Source: Synchiropus splendidus (Eukaryota; Chordata; Actinopteri; Syngnathiformes; Callionymidae). Taken from it: a DNA stretch of 64,000 bases. Where the stretch lies: contig NC_071347.1 of assembly GCF_027744825.2 (NCBI RefSeq), positions 18,734,001-18,798,000 of the forward strand, in the 5' to 3' direction. Positions within the stretch are counted from its first letter, which is position 1, and each line of letters starts with the position of its first letter. Positions 27,301 to 35,762 of this stretch are shown piece after piece. Under the pieces are notes generated by a model. The model was not told the origin of the DNA and did no database searches. It worked only from the letters and a program-made list of their open reading frames with translations. A program made the position numbers and the translations under genes.

Positions 27301-30300
27301 TCACCAGCATGGTAGTTATTCCGCCTCAATGATCAGAATCAGAATCGGATTTATTGCCATGGTTAGTGGGGATCCCACCGACTTGGAAAGTGCAGTGTGC
27401 AGTCAAAAACATAATAATAAAAATAAAATAAACCGAAACGATACATCAATAACCCACAAGGGCTGATCACAAGATCAAGATTGTACAACTCTTGAGAATA
27501 TAATGAATTTAACACTTAAAAACTTCAAATCTATGCATTATGTTGACTACTGGAAACATGAATCCTAAATGTTGATATTATTCAATTTCAATTTAGATTT
27601 GCAATGTAGTCGATGAGGTGGAGTATTGGGCAGTGACTGACATCTAGTTGGTGCTCAGAGTTGGTCTCATCCAGCGAGGGGTCTTATCAGCAGGGTCATC
27701 CGTCCTCTTCCCATTCTCTCCGAGGGCGTTTCCTCTGGCCTGGCCGAACTCTGTAATTCCTGCTAACCTGATGTTGAAACGCTCTCTCTGAGACAACGCT
27801 GCGCTGCCTGCGGGGTAAGTGCAGCTCGTGCAGACCGCGGGGAGCCAGCAGCAGGGAATGTTCCTTCAGAGTAAACAGACAGATGCAGGCAGACTGTGAC
27901 TGGCAGGAGCAGGCTCGATTGTTAGCTCAGTCCATGATTTACACTCCAGGGCGAGCACAGGTCCGACAGGCTTCGGTTTGATCCTCACAAACCTTCAGTT
28001 CCAACGTCTGAAAATACAGTTGTCAGTAGTGGAACTATTGACGCCCTGCATCTGCGATGGATGACAGCGTTGCCTCAGAGAAATAAATATATTCCTGCAT
28101 CATTTCCTGGGACTTGTAATTGTGGATAAGAGTTTTAGAGTGTCAATGTCCTTGTTTGGTTTTGTCGGGAGTCAATTGAGCTGACGGCAGGATGAGCTTT
28201 TGTGGATGTTGTGGAGAGGCACTAAAGCGTAATTGGATTCACCTGCTCTGTTGTCTTATCTTTTGGGGGAGGGGTTGGTGAGGGATCTGGTTTATCTTGA
28301 GGCTTAAATTGTCACGTCCTGCTGCAACACGCTGTGATCAGAGTCTAATTCCGTCATGAATATAAAAGAGAAATGACTTGAGAATTGTTCCAGTTTTTTT
28401 GCAGCAAGTTTGTTTTTTTTCCTCAAAGACTACTTCATTCTTTGAGGAATTGAATTGTGGAATCATTCTGGTCATTCAGGTTTGGTGTTCCATACTTTCA
28501 CGCGTATTTAATAGGAGCTGCTGTCACATGACCTCGGTCCATCGCATGCAGGTTGGAAGCCATGGCGCGTGTCACTTGTGCAGCTGAGATATTTTGGCAG
28601 GAAAATGTCAGCTGTAAAACCACAGTCAAATTATCCTAAGATGAGGCCGTCAATAATAACTGAGTTTGTTTTTGTTATCAGTAAATTAGGGGTAAAACTG
28701 AATTTTAAAAATAATATTAATTCCATTATTTCATAATTAATCGCGATTAATCGCACTTTAAAATATTTGATGCTAGAATTATCAAATTAAAGTTGACTCT
28801 GTACATAAGCTAAAACATCATCATTTTGCGCTTCCATCCTAAAGTTTAAGTTAAATTTTCTGTCCATCAGAGCAATGTTATTTAGTCTCCGTTACCATCT
28901 ATGTTTTGGTAATGACATCACATTATGAAATGAAGTTGTTTTATTTGTCTGCAGTCAATTAATTCATTGAAATTCGTCTTGTAGAGTTCCAGCCCAAATA
29001 GAAGTAAAAAATGACTTATCTCACTTAGGTTAGGGAACAAATGTTACCATAAATAAACTGCTTATTCATCAGTGTATTAGCAACATATTAGTCATTATTA
29101 AAGACCAATTTCCATCATTTTCTTCCAGATTATACTTTGCCCTGAACTGGTCACTGAAAGTTCATTTTAAGCAACACATAATTATGATTATTAACCATTA
29201 ATAAGCAGGTAATTAGCTTGTTAATTGTTAATATGTGCTACCAATTCTGTGGATGTTAAAAATTCTTTGTGCAGAAAGGCATCCAGCAGTGTCACGTGCT
29301 TGCTTGTCCGTTTCCTCCTGCCGCTCTTGAATCCGACTTTGTTTGCGTTTCAGAACATTAACTTTACACACGCTTTGTTGTCATTGTGGACAGTGAGGAA
29401 GTTATGTAACGGGAGCGTCATAAACCGCGGGCTGCCGTCTGAAACTGCCAGCTCAGGGAAGTTAAGACGGAACAGAGCGGCTGAGACACTTGAGGTTTTC
29501 CAGATGCCCCGCTTTAGATGCTCGCTGTTAGTTTTATGATGTGGAGCTGTACATTGCAGACACTTCAGCCGAGCTGAGAGACGTCGCGCTGCGGCCTAAT
29601 CTCAGGTTGGGAACCGTTTCAGCGTCTTGTCAAAATTCGGAAAGTTGGCAGGCAGCGTTTGGTTACCTGCTGCCACCGGCTTTTTTCGGTTTATGTTTCT
29701 GTCTTTTCTGCAGCTGAAGATAGAAGTCGGGTTTGTGAGATGATTTGTACGATGGAACTCAACACCTGCTCAGGTCTCATGTTCCTCCACTGACTTTATC
29801 TGGATTAAATCACCAGAAGTGAATGATCCCCGTCATCTGTGCGGAACTTCTCTGAAAATCCTGCGAAACATTTGCCAGTTTTGTCATCAAGTTCTGCTGC
29901 TGGAAGTACGGTGATATACGCTGCGTTTCCCCGACCTCAGAAGTCTGAGCTGAGGTGCTTCTTTAATATGGCCCTGACTGTGGGACCTCACCTCATCCCT
30001 CTGGTATTGGGGTGACCCCCAAAGCTCCTTCTGCCTCTGCGGAGGAGCTGGGATTTTATGTACTGGACGTCCGGCTGTGATGGAGAGCAGGATGTCACCA
30101 AATGTCTTTAATGGTATTACTGCCAGTGGCCCCTCGCTTGCACTGTGGATGCCCTTTCAACCTGAGCTTCACTCCTCCACTAACAGCTCTGAACTTAACA
30201 CACAACTTGAAAGTGAAGTTTGAACCGCTAATGATGACATCAGCGCGCATTTCTCATTTCCAGCTTGTGTTACCGCGACTGGGCTACAAAGGAAGAACAA

Positions 30301-33018
30301 AAACATCCCATCATTTTGTTTTACAGCCTGTAATTGTGCGGTGGGAGACGGTGCCCCGCAGGTCTGCTACTAATGGCTGTTTGTGTGTTGTTTCACTGGC
30401 AGATTTACATGTGGGAGGGGCTCTTGCGCTGATTTACGGCGCGCGGCGCTCACCGACTTGACCGCCTTTGCTCGCTGTGTGTTCCAGGTGATGGTGCAGT
30501 CGGGACGGCAGCCCAGCGTCCTGCAGAAACTCTGCCAGCTGCCCTTCCAGTACTTCAGCCACCCGCGGCTCATCCGCGTCCTCTTCCCTTCCCTCATCTC
30601 CGCCTGCTACAACAACACTCCCAACAAGGACATCCTGCAGCAGGAGATGAGCTGCGTGCTGCTGGCCACCTTCATCCAGGTGAAGCCTGCTCTCCCCCCC
30701 ACACACACACACACACACACTCCCCTGCTTATTGCAGCCGTTTTATATGAGGACTGCTCTGGTCAAAATGAGGGACGCGACCATCTGATAGTCTGGAACG
30801 GAATCGGGTCCCATGTGGACCAAAAGGCCCGAAAAATTGGAGGGAAAAGCCTGCTACTCATTCAGCTATCAAATGATTTACAAAGTAAATAAATGAACAC
30901 ATTAAAAAAAGGGGGAAAAAAGATGGGTTTAGCTGCTGATTTGATGTGTCCATGAACTCATAACAGTATATAAATAACAGCAATAAATGTTCTTCTAGTG
31001 AGGAGTTTGTTTTCCCCACACTTGATCAACAGATATACGCAGCCCTTTTTTTCTTTATTTTCTGGTGACTTTCTTAACATAAGGGCAATGGGCCTCCATA
31101 TCTGTGATATGCAGACAGGTGAACTTTGCCTGTGAACGTTTAGCTTTTACAACTGACCTCTAGAGCTTAGTCTGTGTAACACCTCAGTTGGTAGATTCAA
31201 GTGAAAAGTGTTTTTGACGTCAGCATCTCAAACTGGGTCCACGCTGGCAGCGTTTCATAGTGCTGTGCCTGATATTGTGTCCCCCTCATTTAAAACAATG
31301 TTTATATTTGTCAAACATGTTTATACAAAAGTCGCAGCTCACTTGAAGCATTCGAAACATTTTAAGTCTAAAATCACCTTAAATGTTAAGTTAAGTTAAG
31401 GGGGTGGAACAGCTGACCATTCCAGTGCTAGTTTGAGCGGAGCTTAAAAAGGCTTCACATTTGACGTTTCAACTTCTTTAACAAAATGACCCCTGTGAGT
31501 GTCTGAGTATGGCGATGTCCGTCTGTAGTTTTACACAAACCAAAGTTTCTCCTCTTCAGCGAATTGATGATCATTCGACAAGTCTGTTAGAGAGCGTCTT
31601 GTTACAAAGACAAATGTCTTCCTCCTCCTCCTCCTCCTCTGTGGATGTACCTGCCACTGGTCCCGACTGCCCCAGTAAACATCTTCACCTCCTTCGTCTT
31701 CCTCTGACAAGGACCCCCGTCCCGCAGGCCACCTCTGTTTAGACACCGATTACCTTCCATTCACAGGGAGAGGAGCCATTGTCGCTCCTTTCAAACAAAG
31801 ATATAATGCATGACGTCTCGCCCCGCCGCCCTCATTGTTGCTCTGACCCCGCAAGACCCTCCTCCCCGACACCCTGATCCAGGATCTTATCACCTGTTTG
31901 ACTGGAAATATCAACTTTAGGATGTGAGATAGCAGCTGTGTGTGAAGACACTAATATGCTCTGCTCTGCAGGATTGTGCTGCGAATGAGAGGGAGTCTGA
32001 CAATAAAGCCAAACAAGGAGGTGAGTTTTACCACTGAGGTTTGGACGGTTGACACAGTTATGGTCTGTCATGAGTGAGCTGTTTCATAAAACCAAAATAA
32101 TGATGCAGATATTTGGGTTTTTTAAGTAGCAGGTTCATCTTACTTTACTTAAACGTTACAAAAAGTTTTTAATTTAACAGGAAATAACCAGAAGTTTGCG
32201 TCGTTTGCAGACTTTTGCTTCGATATTTTTGTTATTCTCCTATCGTCACCAATTCTAAGCGCATTAAACTTTATTTTTAAGGTGTCAAGAAACACTGATA
32301 TCACCTTTTTTATGTGTAATTTGAGTGTGGCATTATCGTAATGCAAAACGACTGGTGAAAATTAGCTTTGTGTGGGTAATTTTACTTCTAAATCCTTTTT
32401 TCTTGCTGAAACAGCAACATTTTCATAGTTTGCTTTAGAAATTATGGTGAAATACAAGGATCCTGACTGTATGGCATGTGTGTTTACGGTTATACTCTCC
32501 TGTGATGCATCCTTTGTGTGAGGTAGCTTTAAGTTTGTTCCCGTTCTAAAGCCCTTTTCTTGAGGGTGGTATTTGTTTGCATCATTTATTGGTGAAACGC
32601 CTCGCCATGAATGTGATTTATATTTACAGTTTACATAACGTTTAAGTCCTGTGTTGTAGCCAGGAACAAACGCTGCCTATGTGCCACTGAGCAAGACACC
32701 TTAAAATTACTATGTTTTGATTTTCATTTTTAAGACGCTGGTTTTCTTCACATATTCATTTTTAAATGAAGTCCAAGTCAAGTTTTAATGGTTGTGGTGC
32801 AAATAACTTTTTGATTCAAATTTTTCATAGTCATATCAGTGATGTCTAAGAAAAGCAGTTTTTTTTCAGAAGCGTTTTGCTGTGTTCTGTTTTGATATGT
32901 TTTCTGTCTGCCGTCCAAAGTGTTCCAGCTGCTGGATTACTGCGAGTTGTCCAACCGTTTTCCCAGAGACCAGTGGGATTCTGCTCTACAGTACTTCCTC
33001 AAGAAGCAGGAGGAGTGA
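787..33018 (+). CDS. scaper: SCAPER, C-terminal 559 residues (12 exons, 5' part outside window)
   Basis: S-phase cyclin A-associated protein in the ER. The family binds cyclin A/CDK2 and is also reported to link ribosomes to CCR4-NOT in tubulin mRNA decay. Exons: 787-923, 3223-3288, 4141-4267, 10573-10688, 16862-16985, 18005-18234, 19721-19876, 22699-22933, 23983-24132, 30488-30679, 31972-32020, 32921-33018. All have AG/GT borders and the phases join to one 1,680-base frame ending in TGA. Conserved blocks that I recognise include HLSLKKYIVDIV, NKVSGLDRTLG, QVFEGLTTGLL, AEGLSLAFRH and LCQLPFQYFS, and the end is FLKKQEE. The segment starts with a basic, charged stretch (about residues 25-45) and is then mostly helical, with no membrane segment. 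Human SCAPER is about 1,400 aa, so roughly the last 40% is here. The zinc finger and N-terminal parts lie to the left. No frameshift or missing exon is seen. Confidence 0.95.
1846..1907. repeat. (AC)n microsatellite
   Basis: About 31 almost perfect AC units, interrupted at the right end by a CG step. Confidence 0.97.
1911..2104. repeat. Dispersed fish repeat (GAGGACC / CCCAGTTATTTTGTAGTC family)
   Basis: The sequence has the TGTGAGGACC start, CTAACC-type low complexity, a CCCAGTTATTTTGTAGTC core and a GTGGGGTCTGG end. I recognise this as a very common teleost repeat next to CA tracts. Related copies lie at about 48,725-48,960 and 60,590-60,815. Confidence 0.6.
3223..3288 (+). CDS. scaper: scaper coding exon 2 of window
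   Basis: Acceptor ctgtgcag precedes and donor gtaagt follows. It encodes AKEYELSSDAKTPVPDSPYK, which matches the AKEYES...DSPYKAK segment of SCAPER. It ends in the split Lys codon AA/G. Confidence 0.92.
3289..4140 (+). other. scaper intron, nothing recognised
   Basis: AT-rich intron with no repeat or regulatory element that I can name. Confidence 0.6.
4141..4267 (+). CDS. scaper: scaper coding exon 3 of window
   Basis: Acceptor atgctcag, donor gtaaac. It encodes LQRLVKDLLKQLQ...WANNKVSGLDRTLG...ILEKQ, a well-conserved SCAPER helix region. Confidence 0.94.
6575..6615 (-). repeat. LINE 3' tail-like relic
   Basis: Read on the minus strand it is TTCAGATTCAGAATTT...ATTAATCCCGAGGGAAC. This is the 'TTTATTAATCCC-GAGGGAA' motif common at 3' ends of fish non-LTR elements. 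Confidence 0.5.
8325..8420. repeat. Dispersed repeat with GTATCG/TATCGCCAGATTC motif
   Basis: The sequence contains TATTGTATCG, TATCGGGATACG and TATCGCCAGATTCCTGGC, a family that I recognise in fish. A related GTATCG-rich palindrome sits at the right end of the window (63,947-63,992). Confidence 0.5.
10573..10688 (+). CDS. scaper: scaper coding exon 4 of window
   Basis: Acceptor ttcgacag, donor gttagt. It encodes NNADQVAFQVGGGLTALEQI and ends RIPHK across the junction. It follows a 6.3-kb intron. Confidence 0.94.
10689..16861 (+). other. scaper intron of 6.2 kb
   Basis: The only structured element that I see is the fold-back hairpin at 13,632-13,757. The rest is unique-looking intron sequence. 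Some low-repeat segments (for example 11,820-12,260) could be conserved non-coding DNA, but that cannot be judged from one sequence. Confidence 0.55.
13632..13757. repeat. 53-bp-stem fold-back hairpin
   Basis: The left arm 13632-13684 and the reverse complement of the right arm 13705-13757 agree at about 46 of 53 positions without gaps. Both begin ACATTTGAAGAT and end TAACACTGAAG, with a 20-base loop. This size and imperfect pairing suit either a palindromic MITE or a microRNA-type precursor. I do not recognise the mature sequence. Confidence 0.8.
16862..16985 (+). CDS. scaper: scaper coding exon 5 of window
   Basis: Acceptor ttctgtcag, donor gtaagt. It encodes SLCAAVNTYFLACSRCPINC then NKIALLMDLLLHQLT, and is Cys-rich as in the family. 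Confidence 0.94.
16986..18004 (+). other. scaper intron, nothing recognised
   Basis: No repeat or motif that I can support. The open frames here are short and unconvincing. Confidence 0.55.
18005..18234 (+). CDS. scaper: scaper coding exon 6 of window
   Basis: Acceptor tcccgcag, donor gtattt. It encodes LYVPDEDKSIFGR, NKQVFEGLTTGLLQ and a variable polar linker ending RSQDLI plus a split Ser codon. Confidence 0.94.
18235..19720 (+). other. scaper intron, nothing recognised
   Basis: No recognisable repeat, RNA gene or extra exon seen. Confidence 0.5.
19721..19876 (+). CDS. scaper: scaper coding exon 7 of window
   Basis: Acceptor ccttccag, donor gtaaga. It encodes YVVNIGLIDKLYGCFLSIQ, PVDEHPKMSAFLQQ and CKICFVITG, closely matching SCAPER. 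Confidence 0.94.
19877..22698 (+). other. scaper intron with one non-autonomous element
   Basis: It holds the repeat at 22,212-22,440. Otherwise I see intron sequence with nothing that I can name. Confidence 0.55.
22212..22440 (+). repeat. Non-autonomous element copy A ('CCGGACTATAAG'-type family)
   Basis: This stretch matches, in reverse complement, the copy in the etfa intron at 46,165-46,560. Shared words include CTTTAATGTCAATAAAAGATGTGAGGAGTTGATGATT-like sequence and TAATATTCCAGTGTGCTCTA. The outer end GCGGAATTTCCGGTATAC is close to the terminal repeat of a very common teleost element. Confidence 0.7.
22699..22933 (+). CDS. scaper: scaper coding exon 8 of window
   Basis: Acceptor ctcttcag, donor gtattc. 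It encodes SSIFDNKRQDPTGLTVLLQ, a variable Ser-rich segment, then IQVALQGIRFLNSFALLDL. Confidence 0.94.
22934..23982 (+). other. scaper intron, nothing recognised
   Basis: AT-rich in its second half (TATATATTTATATA near 23,640-23,660). No repeat family recognised. Confidence 0.5.
23983..24132 (+). CDS. scaper: scaper coding exon 9 of window
   Basis: Acceptor gttgttgcag, donor gtagac. It encodes SVLGAEGLSLAFRHIISSLL and LLHEVIICVGYFTVNHSDNQ. Length 150 bases, both borders in phase 0. Confidence 0.95.
24285..24350. repeat. (ATT)n / (TAG)n microsatellite
   Basis: About nine ATT units are followed by a GTAGTAGTAGTAG run. Confidence 0.9.
25569..25730. repeat. Tandem duplication interrupted by a LINE-tail relic
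   Basis: CTTTATTTAGTGA...GAGCTGATCATTT occurs three times (about 25,571-25,597, 25,658-25,692 and 25,697-25,730); the first copy lacks nine bases. Between copies 1 and 2 sits TAGATAGATGAATACTTAATTCATCTCCGAAG-like sequence ending GAGAAATTC, a common fish LINE 3' tail. Confidence 0.8.
27333..27420. repeat. LINE/SINE 3' tail relic
   Basis: CAGAATCAGAATCGGATTTA and TTGCCATGGTTAGTG are the familiar 'AGAATCAGAATCAGCTTTATTGGCC' tail of fish non-LTR elements. An AATAATAAAAATAAAATAAA low-complexity end follows. Confidence 0.6.
28737..28765. repeat. TTAATCGCGATTAATCGCA dispersed repeat
   Basis: The palindromic AATTAATCGCGATTAATCGC is the end motif of a common fish DNA-transposon-derived repeat. Only this short part is clear. 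Confidence 0.5.
30488..30679 (+). CDS. scaper: scaper coding exon 10 of window
   Basis: Acceptor tgttccag, donor gtgaag. It encodes VMVQSGRQPSVLQKLCQLPF and EMSCVLLATFIQ. A (CA)n tract lies just past the donor. Confidence 0.95.
30680..31971 (+). other. scaper intron, mostly unannotated
   Basis: A short (AC)n tract follows the donor at 30,701-30,720. A (TCC)n stretch lies at 31,619-31,640. Nothing else is recognised. Confidence 0.6.
31972..32020 (+). CDS. scaper: scaper coding exon 11 of window (49 bases)
   Basis: Acceptor ctctgcag, donor gtgagt. It encodes DCAANERESDNKAKQG, the poorly conserved polar linker before the C-terminus. The phase fits both neighbours, which supports this short exon. 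Confidence 0.85.
32021..32920 (+). other. scaper last intron, nothing recognised
   Basis: AT-rich with no repeat that I can name. Confidence 0.55.
32921..33018 (+). CDS. scaper: scaper last coding exon
   Basis: Acceptor gtccaaag. It encodes VFQLLDYCELSNRFP and ends FLKKQEE-TGA at 33016-33018. SCAPER proteins end in a similar way, with LANRFP and FFLKKEKK. Confidence 0.94.
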
Positions 33019-33443
33019 TGAGCAGCGCGCGCCTCGCCTTGGATCAGTATAAACACTAGAAAAGAGATGTTTTCTTCACGTTTGTGTTCGTCGGGTTACT
33101 CCGTAACTCTGATCAAGCCTTATTCTCTGCTGCTGCATCTGCTCTGATTTCCAGTTTGAACGGTTCCTTCAAGAGAATTTGCACATGCCTTTCTTTTTTT
33201 TCTTTTTTTTTAATATATACATCCTGAAAAAAAACAAGCACAAGATATGTGTGACTGTTGTGTTGATGTGACAGTTGGTACTGGAACGGTTCCAGTGGCA
33301 TTGTTGTTTATTTATTTGTCTCCTTTCTGTGTTTCTCTTGTGGACAATATGCTAGTAAAAAGTCACTTCTTCCTTTTTAAACCTCACAGATAAATTAATA
33401 TAATTTATTGAATTATTTACATTTTTTGTTATAAAGAAATAAA
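33019..33443 (+). terminator. scaper: scaper 3'UTR and polyadenylation signal
   Basis: This is the untranslated stretch after the scaper stop. It has one canonical AATAAA at 33438-33443, and a T-rich stretch follows the likely cleavage site. The UTR is therefore about 440 bases. Transcript ends are inferred. Confidence 0.7.
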
Positions 33444-33599
33444 AACTCATGCACCATTGTCTTCAGCCTGGTTTTTCCTCTCGGTTTTAGCACAGATATT
33501 TAAAGAATCACCTCTGAGAAGATCATGTCAAATGGGAAATTATATATTATAATTTCAAACTGTCAGTTGAATTCTGCCCAATTCTGAATTGTATTCCAT

Positions 33600-33790
33600 T
33601 TATTTCCTTCATGGGGCAGCAGGGTGCTGGAGTCCGTCCCAGCTGGGTGGTGGGTAAAGGATGACCTGGACCAGTCGCTAGTCCATCACAGTGCATACAC
33701 TCGTGCTTATGAACAATTCACTCATCAATTACCCTCTGTCTTTTTGTGCGGTGGGAGGAAATTGGAGTGCCGAGAGAAAGCAACGCTAAC
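33600..33790 (+). repeat. Dispersed teleost repeat (GGTGCTGGAG...CCAGTC..CATCACAG)
   Basis: Ordered words are GGGTGCTGGAGTCCGTCCCAG, GACCAGTCGCTAGTCCATCA and GTGGGAGGAAATTGGAGTGC. They match a frequent fish repeat consensus that I remember, with about 20% apparent divergence. Confidence 0.6.
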
Positions 33791-34034
33791 ATGAAAACAA
33801 ACTTACATTTTAGTTAAGTGAATGTTGGTTTTCCTAAAAGCTGTGACTCAAAGTCACAAGTTGGAAATGACATAATTATTGCAGCGTTTTTTGAATATAC
33901 AATTTTCATCAATATCTTCTTTAGTTACTTTAATTCTAGTGTATATGTTTTATGTCTGTCGGGGAAAAGTATTTCAATTATATTCCAATTCTGCAGTAAT
34001 TTTTAACATTACAAAAAATGCCATCATACAGTTT

Positions 34035-34136
<102 letters not shown>

Positions 34137-35322
34137 TGGAGATGTATTTGGTCAGATTAGAAGGAAATTAGAAATGGGATGGACATTTGTGTGGGTTTGG
34201 TTTCAGGATGGATTCTTCAATAGCACTGAATTGCACTGGTCTGTTTCCATGGCAACATATGAAGCTGATATTAAAATGTTAACATCAGCTCCTTCAACAT
34301 AACAAACATGGTGTCTTCTACTTCAGGCTACAATTTGTGGGACAGATTTAAGTCTAGCGAAGCTGTAAATCTGAAATGTTCTGATCATAAATGTGAAATA
34401 GAATTCCACTTTTTAATCTTCAGTCAAACCAAACGCAATTATTGTGCTGTTATTTTCGACATAAATGAAGAAACTGCAGTTCTAACTCTTCATATTCCAA
34501 CGAATAAACGATCTAGTGTTTATATTTTCGCAATAATAAGCGGGTGTTCGAGGTTTCTGGGTATGAATGAGTCTCATTTCCGTCTCTGATAGCAGCAGAT
34601 GCTCTCAGACAAATTGTTGAGGTGTCGTGTGTCAGTCATGGCTTGACCCGCCTGCTCTCTTGTCCAGCGGCTATTTGTCGTCCAGCATTCCGACTGGAAG
34701 GAAAATAAACTCAGGACACGCCAGGACGGTCCCGGGGCTCGGGGTCCCGTCAGTGGCCCTGTTGTGGGTCCCTCCAGTGGATCCGACGCAGGTGATGCCA
34801 GAGCCAGATAACGACGCGCCTCTGTCTGGGCCCCTGCCTTTTTATATTGACGCTGCTTTCAAGCAGGTTTAGTGACTTAGCTCTGTCCTTTCACCTTAGA
34901 TCTTATTATCAATTTTAAGTCGAGGAGAATTTACCTAGTTGGCGTCATCACTTTTTAAATGGAATTAAATAAAATAAACCCCTCCAGTATTATTATTTTT
35001 TTTTTAATGTTTGGCTTCAGCTCACGATTTAGGGCGACATTTTACATTTCTAATCAATTTGTTTTACATTCTTGCATTGTTATATTGTACATGTCAAACT
35101 TTTAAATAAAGATTATTGACAGAAATGACGTGTTGCTGGCGCTTGCATATAGTTGGACAAGATAAAGAGGTGTTTGGTTATTATTTTCGGTTGAATCGTA
35201 TTGTATAAAACATTTTTATGCAATAATTTTGTAAATGCCATTTTCATTGCAACAGGTGTTTTTTTTTTGCTGCTAAAAATATCCTTCAAGCAATAAAAAT
35301 CGTCAACCAGTTGAACTATCCA

Positions 35323-35645
35323 TTTATTGATAAGGTTGGCTATGTTTTAATAAATAATAATAAGTTACTTTTTGGAAGACAGTTTGCGCTTATAGTACAA
35401 TAGTCGCCAATCATGCGCGTCCGCAGAGTTCCACCACTGAATCCAACACACAGCTCGTCCAGTTTGGCTCCAAAAGGTCCTTAAAACGTCCGTGTCCTTG
35501 AGCAAGACGTTTGTGTTCCTCACTCCAGGGCGGGTATCCTCAAAATTAATATCCACCAGGCTTCGATTTATGGTTGTTTGTCAGCTCAACACGACTGATC
35601 TCGTCACTGAGGTCTTGTGGTGCGTTCAGGGACCGGCAAACGTCC
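35323..35645 (-). terminator. isl2: isl2 3'UTR with candidate polyadenylation signal
   Basis: On the minus strand an AATAAA lies at 35,323-35,328, about 320 bases after the stop. Other signals further down are possible, so the transcript end is tentative. Confidence 0.45.
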
Positions 35646-35762
35646 TCACGTGTCCACGGGGCTCGGAACCATGCTGTTCGGTGTGTCCGGTAAGTGCGAG
35701 GACAGAGAGGTCACGTCACTGGCCGACGAGTTTCCCAGCGAGCCCGACTCCGAAAAAGACAC
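35646..35762 (-). CDS. isl2: isl2 last exon
   Basis: Acceptor gttaccag. It encodes [38 protein letters not shown] and a TGA at 35646-35648. It is too short to stand out as an open frame and was found by similarity and phase. Confidence 0.95.
   Translation of the reverse strand: MSFSESGSLGNSSASDVTSLSSHLPDTPNSMVPSPVDT

Larger units (their letters stand above)
24133..30487 (+). other. scaper intron of 6.4 kb with small repeats
   Basis: It contains an (ATT)n-(TAG)n tract at 24,285-24,350, a tandem duplication with a LINE tail at 25,569-25,730, another LINE tail at 27,333-27,420 and a TTAATCGCGATTAATCGCA repeat at 28,737-28,765. The rest is unannotated. Confidence 0.6.

Noticed and set aside
30383..30892. 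169-codon frame around a scaper exon
   Set aside because: Only 30,488-30,679 is coding; the rest is read-through of intron, including a CA tract.
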